Positions 16,795 through 25,572 of a DNA stretch of 64,000 nucleotides are shown here, piece by piece. This DNA is from Desulfosporosinus lacus DSM 15449 (GTDB lineage: Bacteria; Bacillota; Desulfitobacteriia; Desulfitobacteriales; Desulfitobacteriaceae): positions 124,001 through 188,000 of the forward strand of contig NZ_FQXJ01000007.1 in the NCBI RefSeq assembly GCF_900129935.1, in the 5' to 3' direction. Made by a program: the position numbers and the translations under genes. How positions within the stretch are numbered: the first letter of the stretch is position 1; the number at the start of each line of letters is the position of its first letter. A model generated the notes under the pieces. The model searched no databases and was not told the DNA's origin. It was given only the letters and a program-made list of their open reading frames with translations.

Positions 16795-17406
16795 CTATAC
16801 CCCATCAATTGAGGGCGATTCAATCCACTTCAGAATAAGCTCCCTCGTAAAACTTGCCCACTTGGATATTGTCAAAAATGTCACAAAGGTTGATACCTTA
16901 ATATCATCTTCTGATGGATCTCTTTTAGCTCTAATTATTTCTAATGCTCTTCCGTAAAGTACATTTAGACTTGGGGTAAGTTTCTCAATCTCACTAAACA
17001 GAGATAAATGATATTCATATAACTCAACTAATGTAAAATTTGATATCGACTCCCCATAGTCGATAATTTCTTTGGCCTCTTTCAATTCAAACAACACTTT
17101 AAGATCGTTAGTCATAAGGATTCTAGCCACTTGTTGTGGTGGATACTTCTTACCGTCTGGACTCTCAATGATGCCCCGTTTTACCCAGTTTTGAATTGTT
17201 GCAACCTCGAAAGCTTGATCATTTACGCCAATTATGGACCCAATGGAGTTACTTGTACCTAATTTAACGATTTGTGATGCCATTAATTCTATATCGGGTA
17301 TGCCTTTATTGTTACTAAACTTTGAAAACAAAGGACTTTCTGCACCCTTTATAATCATTTCTACGGGTCCCAAGAGTTTTTCTTCTATTTCATCATTTGA
17401 CATCAA
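16795..17406 (-). CDS. DUF1836-like putative HTH regulator
   Basis: This 203-residue protein has the layout of DUF1836 (YkrK-like) proteins. IPDIELMASQIV is at about residues 35-46, then a MerR-like winged helix reading VATIQNWVKRGIIESPDGKKY...VARILMTNDLK at about 78-112, and a helical remainder. DUF1836 proteins are presumed transcriptional regulators with no settled ligand. It heads a two-gene unit with the 71-residue protein. The start is MMSNDEIEE, with weak upstream signal. The family call is from eye alignment only. Confidence 0.6.
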   Translation of the reverse strand: MMSNDEIEEKLLGPVEMIIKGAESPLFSKFSNNKGIPDIELMASQIVKLGTSNSIGSIIGVNDQAFEVATIQNWVKRGIIESPDGKKYPPQQVARILMTNDLKVLFELKEAKEIIDYGESISNFTLVELYEYHLSLFSEIEKLTPSLNVLYGRALEIIRAKRDPSEDDIKVSTFVTFLTISKWASFTRELILKWIESPSIDGV

Positions 17407-17628
17407 AACACAACCTTAATTCAATATAGTGTAACTATAATATGTTAAATACATTTATTGCATTACATAAAGAGTTCAATTGACTGTATTAATATTTATG
17501 ATAGCTCTTTAATAGTATAAAGTCAAATGAAAATTAACGTTTTATACAAAATTATCCACCTAAATTGATCAAAGAAAAAAATCCTATAGGGTTAGACCTT
17601 TTATCAGTCCACTCTATAGGGTTCACTT

Positions 17629-17938
17629 TATCAATTTAGAGACACCCACTTCTTCAAGTGGGTGTTCCTTATTCTACTTCGGTGACGATAGTCTCCAGTG
17701 GAGAGTATCGCCGAGCGCCTTTCCCAATAGGAACACTTGGCGCGGAGGTAGACTCCATCCTACGGCGCGAATGTATTCATCTGTAGATATGCCCCATCGG
17801 CATAAGTCTATCCTCAGCGCAATTGTATTCGTTACGGGCCGTGCGCTTTCGTCGTTAATTTCCACCGGAGACTATCATGCTGGAGACTTACGTCACCGAA
17901 GTCTCGATGTTCAGCTTTAGCTGAACGAGTTCATTAGT
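17629..17938 (-). mobile_element. Degenerate IS200/IS605-type element
   Basis: On the minus strand the element begins TARTGAACTCGTTCAGC with a left-end hairpin (GTTCAGC TAAA GCTGAAC). It ends with a right-end hairpin (ACACCCACTT GAAG AAGTGGGTGT) and AATTGATAAAG. Both ends recur at 59948-60042. The interior contains a decayed stretch that reads like the TnpB tail (RTARNEYNCAEDRL...GKGARRYSPLE, with stops). No intact TnpA or TnpB is present, so mobility would need enzymes in trans. No target duplication is expected for this family. The remaining AT-rich bases of 17407-17628 hold no gene; CTATAGGGTT occurs twice there. Confidence 0.65.
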
Positions 17939-18022
17939 TGCATCTGGATGTTTGTTCTTTCTTTACAAATAAAGGTTTTAGACGCTATAGTATAAGGGGT
18001 AATTAGAGGATTATGGGTTACC

Positions 18023-19324
18023 TCAAGAGTTCTGCTCTGATAAATCTTTAAATCCCTGATAAATTAGATCATAGAGGTCTTTCAGTTCATCTTCCTCGAC
18101 ACAAGAAAAGGCTACCCGAATATCCCCTTCACCAAGTGAAATGACTCCAACACCGTATTGTTCAAGGAGATGAATGCGCAAGGCTTCGGCATTGACCCCT
18201 TTAAGTTTAAGACACATGAAATACCCTGAATTAAATGGATAGTAGTCCCAAGCGTCGTTAAAATCACCTTGATCAAGTATCTGTTTAACTTTAAAGGCTC
18301 GTTTCTTTAATACTTCAAACTTTTCTTGCTTTTGAGCTTGAAATTCTGTCGAACGAATTGTATTTAAAACAAATGTTTGGGCTGGGTGAGAAGCACTGGA
18401 AATCGTTCCCCTCAGAATGCCTTGAGTCTTTTTTTCCAAGCCATCCAGTACAGCAGGAAATTCAGAACCAAAGGTGATAAAGCCTACACGAAAGCCCCAC
18501 ATATAGTCTTCTTTCGTTGCTCCATCTACCTTAATGGCTAATATTCTTGGATGTATGTTGGCGACTCGGCCAAACAGTGATTCTTTGATGGTATTTTCAT
18601 AGAATAACCCAAAATAAGCATCATCGCTAATCACGACTAAGTTCATTCCTTGTTCAGCGACTTCTTTTAAGGCTTCAACAATGTCCGTTGCTTCTTGTTC
18701 AGTGGGGGTATACCCTGTCGGATTATTTGGGAAATTAAGCAGTAAAATAGCTTTTCCATGGTCTTTTTTAGAAAGTAGGGCTTCTTTCATACCTTTAGTA
18801 TTGAAGGTCCCTTCCTCAGTATAGAAAGGAAAAGAGATGGTTTTTGCTCCTCTGCGGACCCCAAAGATGAAGGTATAATTCCCCCATAATTTATCTGGTA
18901 AAACAAGAGGGTCGTTCTCGTCAATAAATAAGTCCGCGATAATACTTAAACCATGGGTTAATGCATTAGTAACGATGGGATAACTAAAGGATTTATTCGT
19001 TAAAGAAGGATTTTCTATTATCATTTTTTCTCGCCATAGCTTTCTAAGCTCGGGTTTTCCTGCAGGAGGAGCATATGGATAAAGGTCCTTAGGATCGTAG
19101 TCAGCTAGAGTTTCTTGGATTAACGGTAAGAACATCGGGCGGTCTTTCTCAGTTGCGATCCCTATCGTGGCGTTAAAACGGTAGGCTTTCTGCTTAGCTT
19201 CAGCAGTTTGAGTTAAGATCCCCTTGGGATAGTACAGTTCTTTTCCAAGAGTTGATAATAATTCATAAACATAGGGATTTTCCTCTTGTATTTTGTTATT
19301 TAAGTCTTGGGCAATCTCATTCAT
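18023..19324 (-). CDS. PLP-dependent aminotransferase, class I/II
   Basis: This 433-residue fold-type I aminotransferase has NFPNNPTGYTPTEQE (NPTG motif), VISDDAYFGLFYE (cofactor Asp/Tyr), the Schiff-base lysine in VDGATKEDYMWGFRVGF and a late arginine in IRVAFSCVEE. It aligns loosely with class I aminotransferases acting on aromatic or branched amino acids, but the long N-terminal part and the ATKEDYMWG version of the lysine motif are unusual, so the substrate is open. GGGAGTAATATT precedes the ATG. Monocistronic. Confidence 0.8.
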   Translation of the reverse strand: MNEIAQDLNNKIQEENPYVYELLSTLGKELYYPKGILTQTAEAKQKAYRFNATIGIATEKDRPMFLPLIQETLADYDPKDLYPYAPPAGKPELRKLWREKMIIENPSLTNKSFSYPIVTNALTHGLSIIADLFIDENDPLVLPDKLWGNYTFIFGVRRGAKTISFPFYTEEGTFNTKGMKEALLSKKDHGKAILLLNFPNNPTGYTPTEQEATDIVEALKEVAEQGMNLVVISDDAYFGLFYENTIKESLFGRVANIHPRILAIKVDGATKEDYMWGFRVGFITFGSEFPAVLDGLEKKTQGILRGTISSASHPAQTFVLNTIRSTEFQAQKQEKFEVLKKRAFKVKQILDQGDFNDAWDYYPFNSGYFMCLKLKGVNAEALRIHLLEQYGVGVISLGEGDIRVAFSCVEEDELKDLYDLIYQGFKDLSEQNS

Positions 19325-19566
19325 AATATTACTCCCTTGCTCAATCTTGGTGCCATTTTTAATAAGTATTGCGAAGCAATTAAATTGTACACTAAAATAG
19401 TTTTTTCCTCCACTATTTATAATATAGGATAGAAGGAATTTTTTGAATTTGTACAGAATTGTTACACATGCAGTATAGCTTTAAAAGTATGTGATAGCTG
19501 GTTTGATGGAGCGTGTTGAGATTAAGGTATTAGGAAGATTTATGAGAGGATAAGTGGAGCTAAGAT

Positions 19567-20229
19567 ATGGATAAATTTATGCTAGAAGATTTAAAGGGAA
19601 AGATGCCTGCAGTGCCTGGAATAAATGGCAAAGAAGAGTATTTTAATTCTGCTGTTTTAGCGTTACTAATGCTAATCGATGAAGAATATCATTTTATTTT
19701 TCAAAAAAGATCTGCCGCTATAAGACAAGCTGGACAGATTTGCTTTCCGGGCGGTAAATTTGATCCCAATAAAGATGCTGACTTTAAAGAGACCGCTATA
19801 AGAGAAACTGCAGAAGAATTAGGTGTTGTCTCTAATAAGATAAGTATCATTGGTACGCTTGATACCATTTTTTCAGTGATGGGCACCACTGTAGACGCAT
19901 TTCTGGGCGTCTTGGATATTAGCAGTCTGGATGACCTAAACATTAATCCGCATGAAGTCGAGAGAGTTTTCTCCATTCCAGTCTCGTACTTTGAGAGAAC
20001 TGAACCCGAGGTATATCAGGTAAGCATTACTGCCAATCCGTCATACATCAACAAGGCAGGGGAAGAAGTTATTCTCTTGCCTGCGAAAGAACTAGGGTTA
20101 GAGGAGCAGTATACCAAGCCATGGGGAAACATTATGAATAATATTTATGTCTATAGGGTTGAAGGAGTGATTATATGGGGGATAACGGCAAGATTAATTA
20201 GAGATGTTATAGCAAAAATTAAGGCGTAG
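19567..20229 (+). CDS. Nudix hydrolase, CoA pyrophosphatase-like
   Basis: This 220-residue protein contains a Nudix box (GGKFDPNKDADFKETAIRETAEELG) at about residues 59-85. Just upstream are FQKRSAAIRQAGQICFPGGKFD, matching the UPF0035/CoA-pyrophosphatase signature (RSxxLxxHxGQIxFPGGxxD), with Ala in place of the usual His. Such enzymes cleave CoA or oxidised CoA to 4-phosphopantetheine and 3',5'-ADP. The substrate is inferred from family only. GTGGAGC precedes the ATG. It stands alone before the T-box leader. Confidence 0.8.
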   Translation: MDKFMLEDLKGKMPAVPGINGKEEYFNSAVLALLMLIDEEYHFIFQKRSAAIRQAGQICFPGGKFDPNKDADFKETAIRETAEELGVVSNKISIIGTLDTIFSVMGTTVDAFLGVLDISSLDDLNINPHEVERVFSIPVSYFERTEPEVYQVSITANPSYINKAGEEVILLPAKELGLEEQYTKPWGNIMNNIYVYRVEGVIIWGITARLIRDVIAKIKA

Positions 20230-20299
20230 CGGAGCGACTGGATCTATTTAGCCAGCAAGACATTCCGCTTGCCTGCAGGATTGAGCAAGAAAGTTGCTC

Positions 20300-20328
20300 T
20301 TGAAATCCAATTGATGGAGTGCTATTAT
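20300..20328 (+). promoter_or_regulatory. Promoter of the first T-box transcript
   Basis: TTGAAA (20300-20305), 17 bases, TATTAT (20323-20328). The second T-box at 39079 has the same arrangement (TTGAAT, 17, TATTAT) and similar downstream leader sequence, which supports the reading. Confidence 0.75.
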
Positions 20329-20331
20329 TAT

Positions 20332-20600
20332 ATAAACCGTTGAAGGGGAAGTAAAACCGCATGACCAACCTCATAGAGAGTCGAGCAGGGTGGAAGCTTG
20401 GCAGGTAACGGAGCGTGTAAATGGGCCTCTGAGGGTGGAGCGAAAGAGCTTAGGCTTTAGTAGTTGCCAACGCAAAGCCAGCGTTATAGGGCTAAGGGTG
20501 TGTTGGCACTCTGCATGAGAGGATGCATTTTTATGCATCAACTAAGGTGGTACCGCAGATTAACGTCTGTCCTTATTATAGGATAGGCGTTTTATTTTTG
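20332..20600 (+). promoter_or_regulatory. T-box leader of the trpXYZ-type operon
   Basis: The conserved T-box sequence AAGGTGGTACCGCAG is at 20544-20558, preceded by a structured leader with AGAGAG and GGGTGG Stem I motifs. It is followed by a terminator whose 5' arm can pair alternatively with the T-box. Uncharged tRNA would stabilise the antiterminator. TGG triplets compatible with a tryptophan specifier occur at 20422-20424 and elsewhere; I could not fold the leader well enough to fix the specifier. The downstream TrpX-family gene favours tRNA-Trp. Confidence 0.92.
20562..20600 (+). terminator. T-box terminator hairpin
   Basis: AACGTCTGTCC pairs with GGATAGGCGTT (one G-T wobble and one mismatch), then TTATTTTT. 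This is the terminator alternative of the T-box switch. Confidence 0.9.
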
Positions 20601-20699
20601 TGTGTCCCACACTTCGTCCCATTCAGAACCGCGAACTGAATGAGACGTGCAGAGAAGGAAACCCTCAAATTTTTTAATTAGAATGGGGAGGTATCTTCT

Positions 20700-21704
20700 A
20701 TGAAAAAGCAATTGGCGGCAGTAATCTCAGCGTTTATGACCTTGGCCCTGGTGTTTTCCTTAACGGCTTGTGCGCCCAGTAAAACAGAAAACACAGGCAA
20801 CACCGATGCTAAAAAGAAAATCGGTATCGTGCAGATAGTTGAACATCCTTCACTAAACACCATTAGAGAGTCTTTGATAGCGGAGTTACAGGCCCAAGGC
20901 TATAAAGATGGCGAAACTATTACGATTGATTATCAAAATGCCCAAGGAGACCAGACTAACTTGAAGACCATAGCTCAAAAATTTGTAAGTAATAAATATG
21001 ACCTTATTGTTGCTATTGCAACTCCTTCAGCTCAGGCAGTCGTCAGTGAGACGAAGGATATTCCCATTCTTTTCTCAGCATGTACTGATCCCCTGGGATC
21101 TGGATTGGTTACCGATATGGAGAAACCGGGCGGTAACGTTACGGGTACATCGGATGCTGTATCAGCAGAAAAAATTATGGAGCTTGGCAAGCGCATTACT
21201 CCTGATATCAAAACAATTGGGGCATTATATAATTCGAGTGAGACAAATTCTGTATCCGTGATCAATGAACTTAAAGCGTATGCTCAGAAAAACAATATGA
21301 CGGTAGTTGATGCTACTGTAACTAATTCCTCTGAAGTACAGCAGGCAGTTACTTCTCTTGTAGATAAGGTCGATGCTCTTTTCTCGCCCATTGATAACAC
21401 AGTTGCATCTGCTATGCCTCTGGTGACTCAAATAGCAAATAGAGCGAAAAAACCTATCTACGTTGGAGCTGATTCCATGGTTAAAGATGGAGGGCTTGCA
21501 ACTTACGGAATTAATTATCAAGTATTAGGTAAAGAGACTGGAATTATGGCTGTGGAAATCTTGAAGGGTAAAAAGGCTGGAGATATTCCAGTCAAAACCA
21601 TGAAGGATATGGATATTTATCTTAATAAGACAACTGCAAAAGCAATCGGAATTAATCTGTCAGATGATGTGTTGAAAGAAGCAGCTCAGGTATTCGAAAA
21701 TTAA
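20700..21704 (+). CDS. trpX: ABC transporter substrate-binding lipoprotein, TrpX family
   Basis: This 334-residue extracytoplasmic lipoprotein (lipobox FSLTAC, followed by a Ser/Thr-rich linker) is of the ABC_sub_bind family. GIVQIVEHPSLNTIRES opens the mature domain and VSAEKIMELGKRI, ALYNSSETNS and FSPIDNTVASAM are the ligand-cleft stretches. Family members with T-box control are assigned to tryptophan uptake. Permease and ATPase genes follow. It is about 70% identical by eye to the orphan paralogue at 39456. GGGGAGG precedes the ATG by 9 bases. Confidence 0.85.
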   Translation: MKKQLAAVISAFMTLALVFSLTACAPSKTENTGNTDAKKKIGIVQIVEHPSLNTIRESLIAELQAQGYKDGETITIDYQNAQGDQTNLKTIAQKFVSNKYDLIVAIATPSAQAVVSETKDIPILFSACTDPLGSGLVTDMEKPGGNVTGTSDAVSAEKIMELGKRITPDIKTIGALYNSSETNSVSVINELKAYAQKNNMTVVDATVTNSSEVQQAVTSLVDKVDALFSPIDNTVASAMPLVTQIANRAKKPIYVGADSMVKDGGLATYGINYQVLGKETGIMAVEILKGKKAGDIPVKTMKDMDIYLNKTTAKAIGINLSDDVLKEAAQVFEN

Positions 21705-21722
21705 GAAACAAGGGGTTTAAAT

Positions 21723-22592
21723 ATGAGTGTCATGGTGTTACTGGGTTCCATTGAATTGGGAATCATTTATGCAATTATGGCTTTAGGGGTTTTTGTATCT
21801 TTTAGAACCCTTAATATGCCTGACCTAAGTGTGGACGGCAGCTTTGTGCTTGGTGCGGCGGTGTCTGCCGTCATGAGTCTTAACGGACATCCGTTTCTCG
21901 GCTTGGGGATCGCATTTATAGCGGGATGTGGAGCAGGGTCTATCACTGCCTTGTTGCATACCAAACTAAAGATTCAACCGCTTTTAGCTGGAATCCTAAC
22001 CATGCTGGCTTTATATTCTTTGAACCTAAAGGTTATGAGTGGGCGGGCCAATATCCCCCTGATTAATAAAGCAACTGTTTTTAAACCTTTTGAAGGAATA
22101 ATTCTGGGCGGGTATGATTATAGCAAGTTGTTATTTTCCCTAGCTGTGTTGACTCTGTTACTCCTTTTACTGTTCCTCTTTTTGAAGACAAGACTGGGGT
22201 TCGTTTTAAGAGCGACGGGGGACAATGATCAAATGGTAAGAGCCCTGGGAGTTAATACGGATTTAGTAATTCTAGTGGGATTAGCTCTTTCCAATGGTTT
22301 AGTTGCCGTGGCTGGTGCGCTGATTGCTCAGTCTCAATCGTTCGTAGATGTTGGGATGGGGATTGGTATGGTGGTTATCGGACTGGCCTCAGTGATTATC
22401 GGGGAAGTAGTTTTTGGGGTAAGTTCTCTCATGAGAAGGCTGATTGCGGTCATTCTGGGATCGATTCTCTATCGCTTGATTATTGCCTTTGCACTTGAAA
22501 TAGGAATGCCGCCTACTGACTTAAAACTTGTCTCAGCGGTGATTGTGGCCTTAGCGATGTCTATGCCTATTCTTAAGAAGCGTTTTCTGTAG
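21723..22592 (+). CDS. trpY: ABC transporter permease, TrpY type
   Basis: This 289-residue integral membrane protein has eight to ten hydrophobic segments and belongs to the BPD_transp_2 (branched-chain/ribose-like) permease group. LNMPDLSVDGSFVLGAAVSA near the N terminus and the cytoplasmic loop LRATGDNDQMVRALGVNTD at about 160-178 are typical for TrpY/YtrF-like permeases pairing with ABC_sub_bind proteins. It is 18 bases after trpX, with AAGGGG before the ATG. Confidence 0.85.
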   Translation: MSVMVLLGSIELGIIYAIMALGVFVSFRTLNMPDLSVDGSFVLGAAVSAVMSLNGHPFLGLGIAFIAGCGAGSITALLHTKLKIQPLLAGILTMLALYSLNLKVMSGRANIPLINKATVFKPFEGIILGGYDYSKLLFSLAVLTLLLLLLFLFLKTRLGFVLRATGDNDQMVRALGVNTDLVILVGLALSNGLVAVAGALIAQSQSFVDVGMGIGMVVIGLASVIIGEVVFGVSSLMRRLIAVILGSILYRLIIAFALEIGMPPTDLKLVSAVIVALAMSMPILKKRFL

Positions 22593-22640
22593 TAAAACGG
22601 AAATTATCGTATACACCTCATGAAAGGAGCAAATAACCTG

Positions 22641-23435
22641 ATGCTTAGAGTTGAGTCGTTAAGTAAAACCTTCGGAAAAGGGAGCACCAATGAAAAAATC
22701 GCTCTTAATGAGGTTAACCTGTCACTTCAGGAAGGCGAATTTGTTACGATCATTGGTGGCAATGGCGCTGGAAAATCGACGCTTCTGAATTGTATATCAG
22801 GAGTATATGAAATTGATGAGGGCAGGATCATTCTTGACTCGAAGGATGTCACCTCTGATCCTGAGTATAAACGCTCTAGACACATTGGAAGGGTTTTTCA
22901 GGATCCACTGAAGGGAACGGCCCATGATATGACCATTGAGGAAAACCTGGCTATCGCCTTTGCTAAGGGGAAATCTGTAGGTTTACAATCTGGAGTGACA
23001 AAAAAGGATACCACTCTTTTCAAGGAACGACTTGAACTGTTAGACCTCGGCCTAGAAAATAGAATCAAGCAGAAGGTAGGCCTTCTTTCTGGAGGACAGC
23101 GGCAAGCCCTTACGCTTCTGATGGCTACAATTATTAAACCGCGGCTCTTACTTCTCGATGAACACACCGCGGCACTTGACCCTACTATAGCTCGCAAGGT
23201 ATTGGGTTTAACTCATAAACTTGTCTCTGAGGAAAAACTGTGTACTCTAATGATCACGCATAATATGAAGGCTTCCTTAGAATACGGGACAAGAACGATT
23301 ATGATGCATGGGGGAAAGATCATGATGGATCTTCAGGGCGAAGAAAGAAAAGACATGACCGTAGATCGACTGATCGAGCAGTTCGAGAAAAGAAGCGGAG
23401 CTGAGTTGGATAATGATAGAATGTTATTAGGCTAA
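22641..23435 (+). CDS. trpZ: ABC transporter ATP-binding protein, TrpZ type
   Basis: This 264-residue ATPase has Walker A GGNGAGKST, signature LSGGQRQAL and Walker B LLLLDEHTAALD (H replaces the usual P). It energises the TrpXY importer. The ATG at 22641 is chosen for the GAAAGGAG upstream (about 11 bases), although an in-frame ATG at 22620 would add seven residues. Last gene of the operon; the terminator at 23471 follows. Confidence 0.87.
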   Translation: MLRVESLSKTFGKGSTNEKIALNEVNLSLQEGEFVTIIGGNGAGKSTLLNCISGVYEIDEGRIILDSKDVTSDPEYKRSRHIGRVFQDPLKGTAHDMTIEENLAIAFAKGKSVGLQSGVTKKDTTLFKERLELLDLGLENRIKQKVGLLSGGQRQALTLLMATIIKPRLLLLDEHTAALDPTIARKVLGLTHKLVSEEKLCTLMITHNMKASLEYGTRTIMMHGGKIMMDLQGEERKDMTVDRLIEQFEKRSGAELDNDRMLLG

Positions 23436-23470
23436 GTTTCGAGTATGTTTGATAGTAATATGATAGATCC

Positions 23471-23506
23471 AAGCCGCTAACAGATTGTCAAGTTAGCGGC
23501 TTTTTA
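23471..23506 (+). terminator. Terminator of trpXYZ-type operon
   Basis: GCCGCTAAC / GTTAGCGGC, 9-bp perfect stem with a 10-base loop, then TTTTT. Confidence 0.93.
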
Positions 23507-23660
23507 AACAGGGGAATGTTTGAATATTTCTTGCTATGACATATAATGGAAGATAATTAAATAAAATCCAAATACCATCCTCAGTAATTCTATTCCGCTG
23601 ATCTGGGACATGAAACTTGATGAAACAGAGGAGTGTCATAAGGGGAAGGGTGGATCTATT

Positions 23661-24332
23661 TTGAAGAAGCGTCTAAAACAGATATTAGTTTCATTGATTG
23701 TGATAATTATTCTTGGATGTTCAACTGTCTTAATTATCAACAATAGTGTAGAATCAGTCGGTGAAAGCTACATATTAAGTCCCAATAACGTTCCTAAAGC
23801 AGATGCTATTCTGGTTTTAGGTGCGTATGTTTTTTCAAGCGGAACTGTGTCCACTATGCTTAATGATCGTTTAACTGCAGGTTATGAACTGTATGAGTTG
23901 GAGAAAGCGCCCAAACTATTAGTGAGCGGAGATCACGGACAAAAGGATTATGATGAGGTTAATTCGATGAAGAGCTTTTTGAAAGATAAAGGTGTGCCAA
24001 GTTCGGACGTATTTATGGATCATGCCGGCTTTAGCACTTATGAGAGTATATACCGAGCCAGAGATATTTTTAAAGTTCAAAAGGTTATTATTGTTACTCA
24101 GGAATATCATCTAAAGCGAGCAGTTTTTGTGGCGAGGGAGCTAGGCTTAGAAGCCTATGGAGTTGCTTCCGACAAACGTGACTATGGACAGGCAATGTTT
24201 ATGTATAACCTGAGAGAAATAGCAGCTAGGAACAAAGACTTTTTGTGGGCAAAGATCATAAAACCAGAACCAACATTTTTAGGGGATTCAATCCCTGTTT
24301 TCGGTGATGGCAAAGCGACGGATGATAAATAG
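23661..24332 (+). CDS. SanA/YdcF-family (DUF218) membrane-anchored protein
   Basis: This is a protein of about 223 residues with one N-terminal membrane anchor (KKRLKQ then ILVSLIVIIILG) and an extracytoplasmic DUF218 domain: ADAILVLGAYV, LNDRLTAGYELY, LLVSGDHG, STYESIYRARDIF and VTQEYHLKRAVFVAR. SanA-like proteins influence envelope integrity and vancomycin tolerance in Gram-negatives; the biochemical role is unsettled. TTG at 23661 is preferred, with GGAAGGGTGG upstream; an ATG at 23610 would add 17 polar residues before the anchor. A second DUF218 protein is encoded at 52452. Confidence 0.78.
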   Translation: MKKRLKQILVSLIVIIILGCSTVLIINNSVESVGESYILSPNNVPKADAILVLGAYVFSSGTVSTMLNDRLTAGYELYELEKAPKLLVSGDHGQKDYDEVNSMKSFLKDKGVPSSDVFMDHAGFSTYESIYRARDIFKVQKVIIVTQEYHLKRAVFVARELGLEAYGVASDKRDYGQAMFMYNLREIAARNKDFLWAKIIKPEPTFLGDSIPVFGDGKATDDK

Positions 24333-24370
24333 GTTTATATTGTTTAATTTGGACGAACTATTCTCTTAAA

Positions 24371-24404
24371 AAGCTAGGGGCTTATTACAGCCTCTAGCTT
24401 CTTA
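24371..24404 (+). terminator. Terminator after the SanA-like gene
   Basis: AAGCTAGGGGC pairs with GCCTCTAGCTT (one G-T wobble) around an 8-base loop; a short T-rich tail follows. Confidence 0.75.
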
Positions 24405-24501
24405 CATTTAATCTGCTTAGTAATAATTCATTTGTTTACTGCAAGGGAGTATACAAGCACCTGGTCAACACGAAATAGGATGAATCATTAATAATTGAAA
24501 T

Positions 24502-24576
24502 TTTGATTAGAGAAATAGAGGATTATAATAAAATTCGGCGAATTTGAATTATCAGAATATGAATGGTAATTCATAT
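24502..24576 (+). promoter_or_regulatory. Putative promoter and palindromic operator of the enoyl-CoA hydratase gene
   Basis: TTTGAT (24502-24507), 16 bases, TATAAT (24524-24529) is a plausible promoter. Downstream at 24557-24576 lies a perfect 8-4-8 palindrome, ATATGAAT GGTA ATTCATAT, about 65 bases before the start codon, a size seen with TetR-type operators. Apart from this and the terminator at 24371, nothing else is seen in 24333-24640. Confidence 0.45.
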
Positions 24577-24640
24577 ATAGTCAGAGGAATTTTATTTTAG
24601 ACTTCATTCTTACGGTTTCAAGAAAGGTGGAAAGAAAAAT

Positions 24641-25426
24641 ATGGATTGGAAAACTGTTAAACTGAAAATTATGGATACTGGAGTTGCGGTACTTACATTG
24701 AATCGACCAGACACAATGAATTCAGTCAATGACCAACTTTGTTCAGATGTTCAGGCTGCTTGTAAGGAGGCATCGGAAAATGATGCGGTAAAGATCATCG
24801 TCATTACTGGAGCGGGCAAGGGGTGGTCTAGCGGGGGAGATATTTCTATGCTGGCTAAAATAAAAGACCCTATCAGCGCTAAGGAGACCTATGATGCGTC
24901 AGGCGCACTTGTAACAGCGATCTATGAAATAAAAAAACCGGTCATAGCGGCACTTAATGGAGTGGTAGCAGGTGCTTCCGTAGCCGCATGTATGGCCTGT
25001 GACTTGATTATTGCCTCTGAAAAAGCGCGTATTGGTTTTACCTTTATGCAATTGGCATTTTGTCCGGATAGCGGTGCATCGCATTTTCTGATTCAGAAAG
25101 TGGGCTATCATAAAGCTCTTGAATTACTGTGGTTCGGTAAAATCATTAATGCCGAGGAAGCAGAAAAGTTGGGAATAATAAACAAGGTAGTCCCGCATGA
25201 AGAGTGCTTACCTGAGGCTATAAGATGGGCAGAAAAGTTAGCTTTGCAACCATTAATGGCAGTTGGCCTGGATAAGAAGCTATTGCGCGAAGCCGGCAAA
25301 AATGATTATTATCAACAGACTGAGTTGGAGGCCATGTATCAAGTTCTGACTTGGTCTTCCGAGGATTTCAAAGAAGGGTGTGCGGCATTTGCCGAGAAAC
25401 GAAAACCCGTGTTTAAGAATAGATGA
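24641..25426 (+). CDS. Enoyl-CoA hydratase/isomerase family protein
   Basis: This is a 261-residue crotonase-fold protein. VAVLTLNRPDTMNSVN opens it and the oxyanion-hole stretches are GKGWSSGGDISML and GVVAGASVAACMACDLIIA. The position of the second catalytic Glu of hydratases is in LAFCPDSGASHFL, where Asp stands instead; Asp here is seen in PaaG-type isomerases. Reaction therefore uncertain: isomerase or hydratase on an unidentified CoA ester. Good GAAAGGTGGAAAG upstream. Monocistronic. Confidence 0.85.
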   Translation: MDWKTVKLKIMDTGVAVLTLNRPDTMNSVNDQLCSDVQAACKEASENDAVKIIVITGAGKGWSSGGDISMLAKIKDPISAKETYDASGALVTAIYEIKKPVIAALNGVVAGASVAACMACDLIIASEKARIGFTFMQLAFCPDSGASHFLIQKVGYHKALELLWFGKIINAEEAEKLGIINKVVPHEECLPEAIRWAEKLALQPLMAVGLDKKLLREAGKNDYYQQTELEAMYQVLTWSSEDFKEGCAAFAEKRKPVFKNR

Positions 25427-25572
25427 TTAGTCTAGGGAAATAACATAATATACCTAGAATGATTAAAGAAGGACTCGACCTTTTTTTACCAGTACATGAT
25501 GGAGATAATTGAACACCTTCCTGGAGAATTTAAATTCATGGTGAATTTTTAGTCAAAGGGGAGGTCTCTTTC

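Noticed and set aside
17580-17628. CTATAGGGTT direct repeats as a CRISPR or integration site
   Set aside because: Only two copies, short and AT-rich, with no spacer regularity or integrase nearby.
17674-17865. 63-residue minus-strand frame inside the IS605-type remnant
   Set aside because: It is not the TnpB-like frame, has no ribosome-binding site and ends within the right-end hairpin region; taken as chance.
20422-20424. TGG as the T-box specifier codon
   Set aside because: Several TGG triplets occur in the leader and I could not fold Stem I reliably by hand, so the Trp specificity rests on the downstream gene family rather than on this triplet.
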